DNA from: Calonectria ilicicola
Taxonomy: Eukaryota > Ascomycota > Sordariomycetes > Hypocreales > Nectriaceae
Assembly: GCA_020809705.1 (NCBI GenBank)
Contig: CP085828.1
Coordinates: forward strand, 7,130,001 to 7,194,000
DNA length: 64,000 nt
Direction: 5' to 3'
Part shown: positions 31,542 to 42,855 of the stretch, one piece after another
How the letters are laid out: each line of letters opens with the position of its first letter
Position numbering within the stretch: the first letter of the stretch is position 1
Made by a program: the position numbers and the translations under genes
The notes under the pieces: model-generated
The model's database searches: none
Told to the model about the DNA's origin: nothing
The model's input: only the letters and a program-made list of their open reading frames with translations

Positions 31542-33023
31542 ATGGCTGGCTTCAGGTCCTCTTTGTCTCCCGTCTCGGACGAGAGGACACCGCTTATTCC
31601 TCGTCTCCCCTCTCAGAAATTCGCTCGGTCGAAACGCCTCGAGTGGCTGGCGGAAATATGGTTCTTGGCCAAAGCCTCCGTCCCGGTCATCTTGGCCTAC
31701 ATGCTGCAGAATAGTCTGCAGACAATCTCCATCTTGGTGGTTGGACGTCTCTCACCAGAGGCATTGGCAACTGCTGCCTTCTCATACATGTTTGCAATGG
31801 CTACTGCATGGCTCATTGCTCTTGGAGGAACCACTGCACTTGACACCTTGGCATCGAGCAGTTTCACAGGCTCAAACGACAAGGGCAGTCTGGGAATCCT
31901 CCTACAAAGGGGTCTCTTTGTCTTGACCGCCTTTTACATGGTCGTTGTGGTCATTTGGGGCTTCTCCGAACACATCTTCCGGGCTCTTGGTCAAGAGGAG
32001 TTCATCTGCCTCCAGAGTTCGAGGTTCCTCCAGTTGCTGGCCCCAGGTGGGTTGGGATACATCTGGTTCGAGTGTATGAAGAAGTTCCTCCAGGCTCAAG
32101 GAATCTACCAAGCGGGAACCTATGTTCTCATAATCACTTCGCCTCTTAACGCAATTCTCAATTACCTCTTTGTATACACCTTTGGTCTTGGCCTTGATGG
32201 AGCCCCGCTAGCCACTGGCCTTTCTTATTGGCTCTCTTTTCTTCTCTTGGTTGCCTACACGGCATTCATCCAGGGAAAGGAGTGCTGGGATAGCTTTGCA
32301 CCAAAACGAGCTCTGCAACACCTCTGGCCTTTTGCTCGCCTTGCACTCCTAGGTGTTGTCCATGTTGGCACAGAGTGGTGGGCTTTTGAAATTGTTGCTC
32401 TGGTGGCTGGCCGTCTCGGAACGATCCCACTTGCTGCTCAGTCTGTTGTCATGACTGCGGATCAAATCATCAACACGATTCCCTTTGGAGTTGGTGTCGC
32501 TGCCTCCTCGCGATTGGGAAACCTGTTGGGTGCTCAGGATCCAATGGCTGCACGACGCTCGGCTCACTCAGCGGCCATCCTGTCTGTTATTTTTGGCACT
32601 CTGATCCTCACCATCCTGATGTCGACCAGAAACGTCATTGGAAGTCTCTTCAACGACGACAAGCGCGTTATTGAACTTGTTTCCGAAATCATGCCTTTCG
32701 TTGCACTATTCCAGATCGCAGATGGACTTAACGGTAGTTGTGGTGGCGCGCTAAGGGGTATGGGACGCCAGTGGGTTGGGGCTGTTGTGAACTGTCTGAG
32801 CTACTATGCAGGCGCTCTACCTGCAGGCATATATCTAGCGTTCCACGGATGGGGCCTCTCTGGCCTGTGGCTGGGACAATGCGTAGCACTATTTCTCGTA
32901 GGAATTTTCGAGTGGCTTATTGTTGGAATGAGTAATTGGCCCAAGGAAGTCCAAAAGGCTGCAGAACGGTTGGAGGAGGGCGGCATGGGCGTAAATTCCC
33001 TCATTGAGAATGGTGAAGTATAG
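31542..33023 (+). CDS. MATE family multidrug/toxin extrusion transporter
   Basis: Single exon, 493 residues from ATG 31542; the longer frame at 31485 starts with GTG. After a hydrophilic N-terminus with DERTPLIPR come about twelve hydrophobic segments in two homologous halves. Recognisable MATE sequences include PVILAYMLQNSLQTISILVVGRLSPEALATAAFSY (the first two helices), GGTTALDTLASSSF, the half-two start EWWAFEIVALVAGRLG, and PFGVGVAASSRLGNLLGA. Eukaryotic MATE proteins export organic cations or metabolites in exchange for H+; a vacuolar or plasma-membrane location is likely. The substrate cannot be predicted. The divergent ureohydrolase makes a guanidine/polyamine connection conceivable, but this is inference only. 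Confidence 0.92.
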   Translation: MAGFRSSLSPVSDERTPLIPRLPSQKFARSKRLEWLAEIWFLAKASVPVILAYMLQNSLQTISILVVGRLSPEALATAAFSYMFAMATAWLIALGGTTALDTLASSSFTGSNDKGSLGILLQRGLFVLTAFYMVVVVIWGFSEHIFRALGQEEFICLQSSRFLQLLAPGGLGYIWFECMKKFLQAQGIYQAGTYVLIITSPLNAILNYLFVYTFGLGLDGAPLATGLSYWLSFLLLVAYTAFIQGKECWDSFAPKRALQHLWPFARLALLGVVHVGTEWWAFEIVALVAGRLGTIPLAAQSVVMTADQIINTIPFGVGVAASSRLGNLLGAQDPMAARRSAHSAAILSVIFGTLILTILMSTRNVIGSLFNDDKRVIELVSEIMPFVALFQIADGLNGSCGGALRGMGRQWVGAVVNCLSYYAGALPAGIYLAFHGWGLSGLWLGQCVALFLVGIFEWLIVGMSNWPKEVQKAAERLEEGGMGVNSLIENGEV

Positions 33024-33570
33024 ACATGAGATTTTAGTAAAATTGGCCACAAGAGAAAATTTTTTGTTTAATACAACCCAAATACAACTACAAGTGCCGG
33101 CCTGCTCCTGTTTCACGCTTATCTTGGCGCTGTGAATCGATGTTTCGTGGGCAAGGTGTGGCCTACCCCCACTTTGCTGAGTTGCGATAAGGCGCCTGCA
33201 GACACACCATGTCAAGGGTTACGGGCACTTGATAAGACTCGCAAGGGGCTGAACTCCCAGTCATGCATGCAGCCTCCACGAACCCAAGGGCCATCGATCG
33301 AACGACAGGGTGCACGACCCAATTCTTTGCCCCTATCTTCTTATCAGTTCGCGGCGTATTTGTGTAGCCATCCAACAACTATATAGTTGGAGTTTCCACC
33401 CGAGTTGTAGATTGATGGAATACAGTCATTAATCCTCAAGTAGCTAATATACTCGTCTCTTTAATAATTTCACATCTGCGGTATTGCTTCTGCGCCGTCC
33501 TTCCGTTGCTCTTGAGATCATTCATCGTCCTTGCTTAAAACCCAGAATACACTCGTCAGCATCCCAAACA
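33024..33570. other. Intergenic region between MATE and APC genes
   Basis: A 0.55-kb spacer, the presumed promoter of the permease; nothing specific recognised. Confidence 0.5.
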
Positions 33571-35330
33571 ATGGGCGCGATGGATCCACCTAATGCGGAA
33601 AAGGGCATCTCAGATGGGTCTCAGAAAAGCACCAAGTTCACCATGGACACGGCTGCCATTTCTGAAAGTGGCGTTGCGCTGAGCACTCCCGGAGACAAGG
33701 ATCGATTGACACGGCAGTACGGACTTATCGGACTCACCGGAGTAGCGCTCACAGTCAATAACGCTTGGGTCGTCTTGGGATCTTCAATTTCTGTCTCACT
33801 AGGTAAAGCTGCCCGGAATGTAGGACGTTTAGTGGGTAAGATGCTGATGGTTTGATTTGCAAGTGACTGGCGGCCCCCCAGGCGTGATATACGGTCTTAT
33901 CGTCGCAGTGTTCTACTACTCATTCATTGGATTGAGTTTAGGCGAGGTGAGCTCCTTATCAATATTCCGATTATCAAATTCTGACAAGGTCAGCTTTCTT
34001 CCTCATTTCCGACATCCGGTGGCGTCTATCACTGGGCCAATATCGCTGCTGGTCCCAAATGGGGACGAGTGACTGGCTTCTTTGCTGGGTGGATCAACTT
34101 TTACGGCTGGATGTTTGGACTAGCATCATTGGTCCAAGTTTCAGCGAATGCAGCGGTCCAATTATATGCAACCTACAACTCAAACTATGCCTCGGAAGCG
34201 TGGCATGTTTACATTGCTTATCTCATAATTCTTTGGCTCAGCTCCCTAGCGGTCATCTTCACCAACCGGCTCATCCCCTGGACTCAAAAGTTTGGAATGT
34301 TCCTTGTTCTATTTGGAGGCCTAGTCTCCATCATTGTTGTTGCGGCGATGCCTAAACAGCACGCCTCTAACCATTTTGTTTGGGGCTCATTTAAAGAAAA
34401 CAACTCGACTGGTTGGGATGGAGGTGTGGCCTTCATGTTGGGCGTGCTGAATGGAGCATTCGCTATTGGAACACCGGATTCTATTACACACATGGCTGAG
34501 GAATGCAAAGACCCTAAAAGGGATCTACCTAAGGGAATCTTCTTTCAGATTGGCTTGGGAGGACTTTACAGTTTTGCCTTTGCCGTTGTCCTTGGGTACG
34601 CCATCTCCGATCTCGCGGTCCTGGAAGGTGGTGTAAATGCTTTCCCGCTGGCAGGTATCTACAGCCAGGCCACTGGAAGCGCGGGCGCCACATTCGGACT
34701 CTTGTTCATCATCTTTCTTTCATCCTTCTGCTGCGTCATCGGCACAGTTCTTACTAATTCTCGAACCTACTGGGCTCTGGCTCGAGATAATGCAGTTCCA
34801 CTCTCAAAGATATTCGGCAGAGTTAACGAGTCTCTAAGCTGCCCTGTAGAGGCGACTTTATTCGTGGCAGTCATTGCCAGTGGAATTGGTGCGATTCCCA
34901 TTGGATCCTCGGTTGGTTTCAGCAACCTCACCGGATCATTCATCATCATTAGCACCGTCTCCTACGCAATCCCCTTTGCCGGAAACATGATAAATGGACG
35001 CAGACAGTTCCCCAAAGGCCCATTCCATTTAGGGCGAATGGGTTATCTTGTCAATGGGCTTGCGGTTTTGTTCATCACCATCTTTGATGTTTTCTTTTGT
35101 TTTCGTAAGTGTATGCCTGCAATCTTGTGCGAGTACATTCTAATTGGATTTTAGCGCTTTCATTGCCCTTCGACGCGACTACGATGAATTATAACTGTGT
35201 CATTCTGGCTGGTGTTATTTTCATCACATCAGTGTGGTGGTTGGTTCATGCGACAAAACATTATCCGGGACCGATGCTAAAAGAAGCTTTTATTCACGAC
35301 GAGAGGGAGCAGACCGATGCAGAAAAGTAG
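33571..35330 (+). CDS. APC-family amino acid/choline permease, four exons
   Basis: Exons 33571-33802, 33864-33946, 33994-35104 and 35155-35330 give 533 residues, with phases matching at each GT-AG intron. About twelve membrane segments follow a hydrophilic N-terminus. Family hallmarks are YGLIGLTGVALTVNNAWVVLGSSI, FPTSGGVYHWA, NSRTYWALARDNAVPLS and the closing PLSLPFDATTMNYNCVILAG, WWLVHATKHYPGP. This profile fits the fungal APC group that contains choline permease (Hnm1) and GABA permeases, transporting small nitrogen compounds at the plasma membrane. The short third intron must be removed to reach the last two helices, so an unspliced reading would wrongly stop at 35154. Substrate undetermined. 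Confidence 0.9.
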
Positions 35331-36301
35331 AGGTCGTTTGTATTAGAAAGTATTGGGTAGCTGGGCGTTGTATTTGATTTGAAAGAAATAAAGTAGAATT
35401 GATTCAAGCAGGATTGACTTGACCTACGTTTTATTGCCATTGGTTACAAGAATTCGCCATGAAAGAATTCGGGCTAACATTGGAATTGCTCCTAATTGTC
35501 CCCGCACTTGGGAGCGACAGGGCTAGTGCAACACGTCTGCTGCTGTTGCAAATCTCGGTGTAGACTCGGTACCCAATTGCATGTCCCGCTTTCCATGTTC
35601 TCGGTTGTACCGGGCCACTTAACCGCGGATCTTTTCATGGTTTTGGTGGATCCTCATTGGCGTGGCTGGGAGCCCTCTCACTAGCGGCATATGACAACGG
35701 CACTTTTAATCCAAGCACACATGAGCCTTGGCAGCGTTCCATTGCGAAAAAAATCAGGTTAATTACGGCTTCTGGTCTTGAAGCGACTTCAGTTTTGGTG
35801 TTGCAGCCGGGCCGTGCCTGATTCTCCAAGGCCACATCATACGAGGACCCGGGTTTTGGTACCCATTGCATCGGGTCTACTTATCCCGGTCTAGGGCGTG
35901 GAGTATCCGATCATGTGGGAAACCCAGAACGGCATGAATAAGAGCCTGTCTTTTATAACCCAAGACAGCTATTGACAGCGCCAATGCTGTTCCGCGGCGC
36001 TGCTAGCCTGCAAAGTTGCGCGGAAACATAGCCGCTGGGCTGACCAAGAGCTTAGTGAGATAAGAATAGACAGCTTAGTCTGACTTTGATGACCTCGTAC
36101 ATGGTTTAATTGGACAAGATGGGGAATCGGAAAGTCTGTCTGCATTTCCTTCCCCCACCCCGCGTTTTATCCCCGCACAGGTGACGTATTAGTGGGAGCG
36201 GCATCAAGAATAGCCTAAGAAATTAAGAATGTCTGCCTTCGCTGTCAGCAAGAGAACCTTTCTCTCCGTGTTTTCCGACAATCAGAGGGAATTTCGCCAA
36301 G
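35331..36301. other. Intergenic region, about 1 kb
   Basis: Between the permease 3' end and the homogentisate dioxygenase start. No gene-like frame; the right half is the likely dioxygenase promoter. Confidence 0.55.
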
Positions 36302-38006
36302 ATGTCTGCCAACTCTGCTCCGCTTGACTACCAAAACATCTTTCATTGGGCTGAGACCCAGAAAGATGCTACAATTCCGTCCTTTGCGACCAGGAAGAAT
36401 GATCCGTATGAGTACCTCCCCGGCTTCAACAATCATTTCGAGTCGGAGGCAGTCCCGGGTACAATTCCTCGAGGACAAAACAGCCCACGATGTGTCAGGT
36501 TTGGTCTGTACGCGGAGCAAATGACGGCGTCGGCATTTGTCGCCCCGCGTCACTTGAACAAGAAGGCTTGGCTGTATCGAGCTAGACCAGCCGTAGCTCA
36601 CCAAGGTTTTGTGAGTACCAATCGGCCTCCAATATTGCCATTGCGTTTCAACTAACACTCTTGGAACGTAGACCGAGCTTCCCAAGGTAGAGGGTACAGA
36701 GAGCTGCTTCTTACCTATCAACCCCAAAGTGAAGCTATCACCCACACAGCTTGCATGGGTATGTCAATTGGATTGCGAAAACCCACATGCTGATACATCA
36801 ATCGTGCTAATTTTGACCTTTTCTCTCCAAAGCTCCCATTTGACATCTCTGAAGGCGCCGACTTCGTGTCTGGCCTCCGCACAATTGCTGGTTCTGGGGA
36901 CCCAACCCTGAGAGAGGGGATCGCGACCCACATCTTCACCGCAACCAAGAGCATGGACAAGCGGGCCTTTGTAAATTCTGACGGCGACTTTCTGATTATG
37001 CCTCAACAGGGTGCACTGGACATTCAGACAGAATTTGGTCCTCTCTATGTCCAGCCCGGCGAGATCTGCGTCATCCAGAGGGGCCAGCGCTTCAAGGTCG
37101 ATGTTGAGGGCCCGACCAGGGGCTACATCTTGGAAATCTGGGGCGCCAATTTTGAGTTGCCAGAACTCGGCCCTCTCGGAGCAAACGGCTTGGCAAACGC
37201 TCGTGACTTTCTCCACCCCAAGGCCAAGTATACCATCACACGTGACGATCCCTGGGAGATTGTCTACAAGCTTGGAGGAGAATTCTTCAAGAGCACCCAG
37301 AACCACTGCCCATTTGATGTTGTGGCCTGGCATGGCAATTATGTGCCCTATAAATATGACCTGACCAAATTTGTCAATGTGGGATCGATATCTGTGGATC
37401 ACATCGACCCGTCCATTTTCTGTGTGCTGACAGCCAAGTCGCGTGATCCAGCGGCTCCTCTCGCAGGTGAGTTGTTACATCGATCTCCACCAGTGTCCAT
37501 TTGATGCTGCATGGGTGTACTAAAACAGTCTAGATTTTCTCATTTTCTCGCCAAGATGGGATGTGGCCTCGCACACATACAGGCCCCCATACTATCATCG
37601 AAATTCCGCTTCAGAGCTGATGGGCCTGCTTTATGGCGAATATGCCGGTCGATCCGATGATTTCAAACCAGGTGGTATTTCATTTGAGTGCGGAATGGTT
37701 CCACATGGAGTGGCATACCAGGTAAGTCATTTTTAAGTGTTACGAAAGAGTAATTGCTAATTCCAAAACCAGGAATTCAAGGCTGCGTCAGCCCAGCCTC
37801 CACCAGAGATGCAAATCTCCAAAGGCGCCATCGCATTCATGTTCGAGAGTTGCCGTCAATTTACCGTGACTGACTGGGCATGGAACAGCAACAAGAAGCA
37901 CGAGCATGACCCCAAGATGTGGGATGATTTGGTTGATAACTTTTCGGCTCACCAAGAGGAGGTTGATCAGATCTTGAGTGGGCTAAGCGAGCTAAAGTTG
38001 AAATAA
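36302..38006 (+). CDS. hmgA: Homogentisate 1,2-dioxygenase, five exons
   Basis: Exons 36302-36610, 36672-36758, 36833-37466, 37534-37721 and 37773-38006 join to 483 residues, close to usual family length. The enzyme opens the ring of homogentisate to maleylacetoacetate in phenylalanine/tyrosine breakdown, in the cytosol. The three Fe(II) ligands of the family are present: His365 in YYHRN, Glu371 in ASELMG and His401 in MVPHG. Their spacing equals that of the human enzyme (His335, Glu341, His371) with a constant offset of 30. Further signature sequences are YEYLPGFNNHFESEA, RGQRFKV, and NHCPFDVVAWHGNY. In Aspergillus nidulans hmgA is clustered with fahA and maiA. Neither is seen nearby here, the neighbours being a permease and a GPI protein, so this may be an unlinked or second copy. 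Confidence 0.95.
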
Positions 38007-38807
38007 GACTCATTGATGTGAGTTTAGCATTTCCGATAGGTACAAAATCTCCGATCACAAAGTTGTAGGGTCATACAGGGGGAGGGCAAGCCGTCACAGG
38101 CATATGTTGAGGATTGGATGCCGAATGGCTGTTTGCAGTTTGTCCTGAAGTGGTCAAGAAAGTCTAACAAGTAAATATGCTACTTTGACAAATGTAAATA
38201 CAAATCTTTTGATTGACTTGTGCCGACAAAGCATATGGCCAGTTCAATAAATTGACTTAATTCAAGGACAATTTGGCCTCAGATTAAAAATTGTTTGCAC
38301 TAGAAGTCCCCACAATTGCAGAACAATACCAAAGAGACGGCCATTTCTGTATTGGGTATCGGACATAATTTTACGTAATTTCCCAGCCCTTTGTGACCGT
38401 TACCAGGGTGGTGAAAGGAGGAACCCTTGTCTCCCCATCATTCGTGAGCATTGAGCCTGTGAATTATGCTGCATTGCTTTAGAATTTGCCGAACATGCAT
38501 TCTCCACAAACCGATAAATATAGAATAGCCCAATGATCCTATTTTTTACCCATTTTGAACAATTGCGAAAGAATACTGGGAGATTGTACATCTTCAAATC
38601 GTGACCACTCTGTTTGTGCCAAGAATTAGTGCATCCTGTTGGTCGTCAGTTGTCAGCCAAGCTAAGCCTTGTATAGTTGTAATTTCAGGACCCTGTTTCA
38701 CTTGTTATTTTGGCCAGTGCTATTTGAACAGCTGATCTCCCCTACCCTCGTCTTCATCGTTCGGAGAAGAATCACGAATGGCAGAATGAGAATGGGATGT
38801 CTTGAAA
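38007..38807. other. Intergenic region, 0.8 kb
   Basis: No supported gene. The right end should hold the promoter of the GPI wall-protein gene. Confidence 0.5.
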
Positions 38808-40273
38808 ATGAAGGGTGTTATCGCAAACGCAACTGTCGGCTGCCTGCTACTTTTTCCGAGTGAGTATAGATCCTGTGACTCTTTCGAACTAGGGGTTAAC
38901 ATTCCCTAGTCATAGGTCAATGCATCTCATGTGAAGATGTGAGAATATCGAATGCGTCTCAAGTTGTTCAGATCCAGGAATCATGCAAAACAATCACCGG
39001 CGACTTGAGATTTGAAACTGGCTTCTCTGAAAGTGTCACCCTTGACGGGGTTGAAGTGATAACAGGACACCTCAGACACTCGGGATGCGCTCCAGCCTAT
39101 TATTCGTGTCCTTCGCCAGTGGACCCATTCTCTATATCCATTCCCAAACTGAGAGAAGTTCGCAATATATCCATGTATTATTTTCAGGGCCTACAGAATC
39201 TGAGTCTTCCCAACCTTGAAATCGTTCAGGGCACAGGCTTTATTCAAGGCATGTCCGAACTTGAAGTCCTGGATCTTACGAAAATGACGCATATCAAAAG
39301 TTTGAGAATTGAAGCACCCAATTTGACAACTCTGAGTCATGAGAAATTGGATTCCTCCATTGAAGATTTTGGTGGTGTATCAATATGGGCCGCAGCCGTT
39401 GATTCCGTCGATAGCTTCTTCAGCACTCCTCTCGAAGTCACCATTCACGACACGGATCCAGATGAACTTTTTAATGGGCGTAATTTGCCTAATTTAAAAC
39501 ATCTGACCTTCGGATGGTCCGAGGTTCGTGGTCTAAATGTTACAGGAGGTGCTGATAATTTCAGACTCACACTCGGTGCTTCAAATACAACATCGATGAA
39601 CATTACCTGGCTCGACATGAACGGAAATCTAACTGAAGTAACCCGCGTTAAATCAGTCAATGATATCACAGTACAAAATGTAACACTTGGCGCTTCAAAG
39701 GTCACCAATTTGAACTTATCTATTGTCGATCAAATAACAAACCTCGGTTTACATAGAAATTACGATCTGGAATCAGTACAGATATCGCAAAAAGCAAAGA
39801 ATTGGGAAAACTTCAGCCTTGAGATACTGCAGTGTCCGAATCTAACACTCACATCGCAATACAGAAATAAGAGTGACGGGTCGAAGGAACAAACTTGGTA
39901 TTGGCCGCAACAGAATATCAGTTCAATCCACATTGACGTCGCTAATATCTCCGTTGGTTTCTTGTGAGTTATTTCTGTTGTCTCTGGGAAAAAAGAGGAG
40001 CTAATGGCTTTTAGTGAAACATTTCTTGAAGATTTCACTGCCGAGAAAGGAACAAATGGGCTCAAAGTGTTGCATGACTTTTATGTCGTCCCGTCAACAG
40101 GCTTTTTTAACTGCACTCCATTCGACAAACTACGCGAGGAGGGTGTAATATTAGGGGATTATTATTGTCAAAATATTACGTGGGAAACACAATATAATAG
40201 CGCGGATACCGGGTTGATGGTTAAACTATGGCCCCCTTTCGTGGCTGCTTTTGTGATAATTTTAGTCATCTAG
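38808..40273 (+). CDS. Ecm33/Sps2-like GPI-anchored cell-wall protein, three exons
   Basis: Exon 1 (38808-38859) encodes most of a short signal peptide. Introns 38860-38915 and 39964-40014 join it to exons 38916-39963 and 40015-40273, 452 residues in all. The body is a receptor-L-domain/leucine-rich-like array: repeats such as ITGDLRFETGFSESVTLDGVEVITG, IPKLREVRNISMYYFQGLQNLSLPNLEIVQG and MSELEVLDLTKMTHIKSLRIEAPNL. Many NxS/T sequons indicate heavy N-glycosylation. The extreme C-terminus is hydrophobic (LWPPFVAAFVIILVI) after small residues (NSADTG), as required for GPI attachment. Fungal Ecm33/Sps2 proteins support cell-wall integrity. Sequence identity to named members looks low, so this is probably a lineage-specific paralogue. 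Confidence 0.78.
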
Positions 40274-41052
40274 ATATAAAGTGTAGCAGCTGGACTAGAC
40301 TGTTATGTGTTTTTAGTTGGATATCCCCTATGAGAGGCAGCTCGACCTAGTCGTCTAAGGAGCAGGTCCGATAATTCCTGCCTGCTAGATACAATGGCAG
40401 CGCGGCAGCCTGTACCCTTTGCGCCGTACGATAGTACTAGACCGTGATAACTGTTTCCAGCAGCTCCAGCAGCAGCAGCTGGCTTCAACAATTGTGTCCG
40501 ATATCTCCAATTCCAATCTTCAAGTCAGATACAGCAGCCGCATTCAACGGCGAGCTTCACTAGCTATATCCAGTGCCTTCAACAGCAGCAACAGGGCTAG
40601 ATGTAGCTAAAGCCTTTAACAGGTAGGCTATCAGCTTGGCCCAGAAGAATTCTGATGCTAGTCGCAGCGCGCGAGAGAAGCGGTTTGCTCTCCTGTCTTA
40701 TTCTTTTTGTTAGTTCTTAAAGGGAAAGGGGTGTAGCACTGGTGCTCGGGGTCTATTTAGAGTGTGAAAATTCTTGATTAAATTATCCTAAGCTAGCTAG
40801 CTGGGGCCTTGCGGTGTTATGTGCCGGGGTTACATGGCCAAGGTTGTTGTCTAACGCGGCAGCGCCCGTGGTCGCAGTCATGGGTAGGTTCCAGCACATA
40901 TATAACCAGTAAAGAATATCAAAATCAAGGTAAAAACCAGCAGTTCACAAAAGACTATTACTAAGTTAGTACAAATTAAGTATCTTCCATTCTAGTAGGA
41001 GTGTGTTACCATCCATAGCACTGGATTCCTTGCAAAGGCTGGGATTCTTAGC
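40274..41052. other. Intergenic region, low-complexity and possibly old repeat remains
   Basis: No supported gene. It contains a CAG-rich stretch (about 40450-40500) and two copies of tgttatgtg (40301 and 40814); the second is followed by a TATA-like acatatataa. These features could be eroded LTR material, but no terminal repeat pair could be proven. Confidence 0.4.
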
Positions 41053-41334
41053 CTAGTTACCCTCGATGACGATATCGGGTTCACCACGGCGGGCTTTGCA
41101 AGCTTGAGGCTGGGTTTTGCAGTCCAGAACGGGAACGAAGCCCGATTGCCGGCTTTCGATTTGGCCAGATTCATCCCGGCGGGCTTTGCAGGCTTGAGGT
41201 TGGGTTTTGCAGTCCAGAACAGGAACAAATCCCGATTGTCTGGCTTCAATTATAAGAGCTGCTTCCGATCGTGGGATAGAAAGTGCCATGGCGGAGGCAG
41301 CAAGCATCGCCAAAGTCATGGCGAAGAAATACAT
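41053..41334 (-). CDS. Secreted two-copy repeat peptide precursor (kexin-processed peptide-like)
   Basis: A 93-residue frame from ATG 41334. Residues 1-18 form a signal peptide (MYFFAMTLAMLAASAMA). After a short pro-segment there are two copies of the 22-residue unit R-Q-S-G-F-V-P-V-L-D-C ... C-K-A-R-R at residues 32-53 and 62-83, spaced by DESGQIES and followed by a 10-residue acidic tail. Each unit ends in the dibasic Arg-Arg expected for Kex2 cleavage and contains two Cys seven residues apart. This is the layout of fungal kexin-processed peptides, including ribosomal cyclic peptide precursors and alpha-type pheromones; it does not match any pheromone I know. The two units are identical in protein but differ at eight synonymous bases. 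The ATG at 41334 was preferred over an upstream start that would bury the signal peptide. No DUF3328-type tailoring gene is nearby. Confidence 0.7.
   Translation of the reverse strand: MYFFAMTLAMLAASAMALSIPRSEAALIIEARQSGFVPVLDCKTQPQACKARRDESGQIESRQSGFVPVLDCKTQPQACKARRGEPDIVIEGN
41086..41151 (-). repeat. Peptide core unit 2
   Basis: The second 22-codon unit of the small precursor (residues 62-83). Protein-identical to unit 1, with a period of 90 bp. Confidence 0.85.
41176..41241 (-). repeat. Peptide core unit 1
   Basis: The first 22-codon unit of the small precursor (residues 32-53), ending in Ala-Arg-Arg before a DESGQIES spacer. Confidence 0.85.
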
Positions 41335-42855
41335 TTTGTTGGCAGATGTCAAAAGAAAACAGATAAAAAGATTGTTTGATGCGAGATTGAAGAATTTCCA
41401 AGTGTTGTGTCGATTGCTACTTGTTGATTTCATATTTCTTTTGGAGACTTAGTATCAGTATATATACTTGCCATGACTTATCGGAATTCTATTTAGATCT
41501 GTCAAATAACCGTTGCGCCAAGCAAAAGGGAGTGTACACTCCACTAATGCATAGTGCAGTATTGGTCCATATTCCATGTGACAGGATTAAATGAGTAGAG
41601 TTTAGCATGCTCTTAATTTCAATACCCCTGCTCAACGCGCATAATGATGCTCGAAGCTTTTACTGGAATATCGTTTCTTGGAGTAATGATAAAAGTTTAT
41701 GTTAGTACAGCATCATGAAAAGCGCACATAGATCCTCAGTGTCCGTGTAACAAGTAATTTGCATGTACTCTAGAGATTACGGCGACCATGTAGAGCATTC
41801 TTCATTATCAGGGGCCGTGACACGTATATTGATCAACTCCTACAATAGTTGATCTGGCTGATATAGACTCTACGATTCTGAGAAACTACGTAACATAGAA
41901 GTTCACAAGAAATCTCCGGGTGTCAGTCTATAATAATGGTGTTGCCGAGAGCTTGGCATCTCCACCATCATTCGTGGACAGGGCGCAATAGGTCAGGAAT
42001 ACATAAATCCCTAGATGTAAACGGGAGGCTCAATTAGGCTTTTTGACGCTATCTCACTAGTCTCCTTGTTTATACGAGAATTATTTCGTTTGCGTTATTA
42101 CTCAGAGGATAATGTTCTTGCAGCCACTTTTGGACGACGGGATGTGGACTTCCGTTACGCTCCGCCATGTTTCAGTGCGAGTTATACTTTAACGTCACGG
42201 ATCCCGCGGTATCCGGCCGCTGAAATCAAGTATGACATTAAGTATTTTATGGTATTACGCAGGGGGGCTATTACGAAAAAAACGAAAAAAAGGGTTGTCC
42301 CAAGTATGGATCACAAGGATTAAAAAGGCTAAATTGATAATCATGGTAGGATTGTCGGGCAGATGACTGATTAGATTGGTGGAGGGCAGTTCTGCCCTGT
42401 CCCTTCTTTGTATTCGTGACAGCCACGACAACATAAGAAAAAAGCGAAATGCTCAGCAGGGTCTGTGTCTAATGGGTCACAACCCTGCTGGTTGCAATAC
42501 TAGCACTTTTTCTTTATGCGTTAAATAAGGCATCAACAGACTGCGTTTAAATACACTTTAATTAGTGATGGAAAACAACAAATAGTAACGCCAAATAAGT
42601 GTCTTTAACCGGTTTGGAAAAGGGACATGTTCTCCACTTTTTGTGATGACGGCTTAGTTATGCGAAACTGCCTCCTGTCATTTGCGTTTGAACCATCCTT
42701 CAATACGAAATCGTTGCTTCATTCGAGCCGACAAGTTGTTCCAATGTCATATTTGGATTTGGTATTTTCTACAAGGTCTGAGTTCATGTGAGAGTTTTCG
42801 TACTAAACGTCTGGCGCCCCGGGTCACCTCCCGTTTTCTTGTGATCCGTCTTCCG
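41335..42855. other. Intergenic region, 1.5 kb
   Basis: No supported gene. It holds the promoter side of the peptide precursor and a perfect 9-bp inverted repeat, cagcagggt / accctgctg (42454-42462 and 42482-42490). Short frames such as 42066-42323 show no protein features. Confidence 0.5.
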
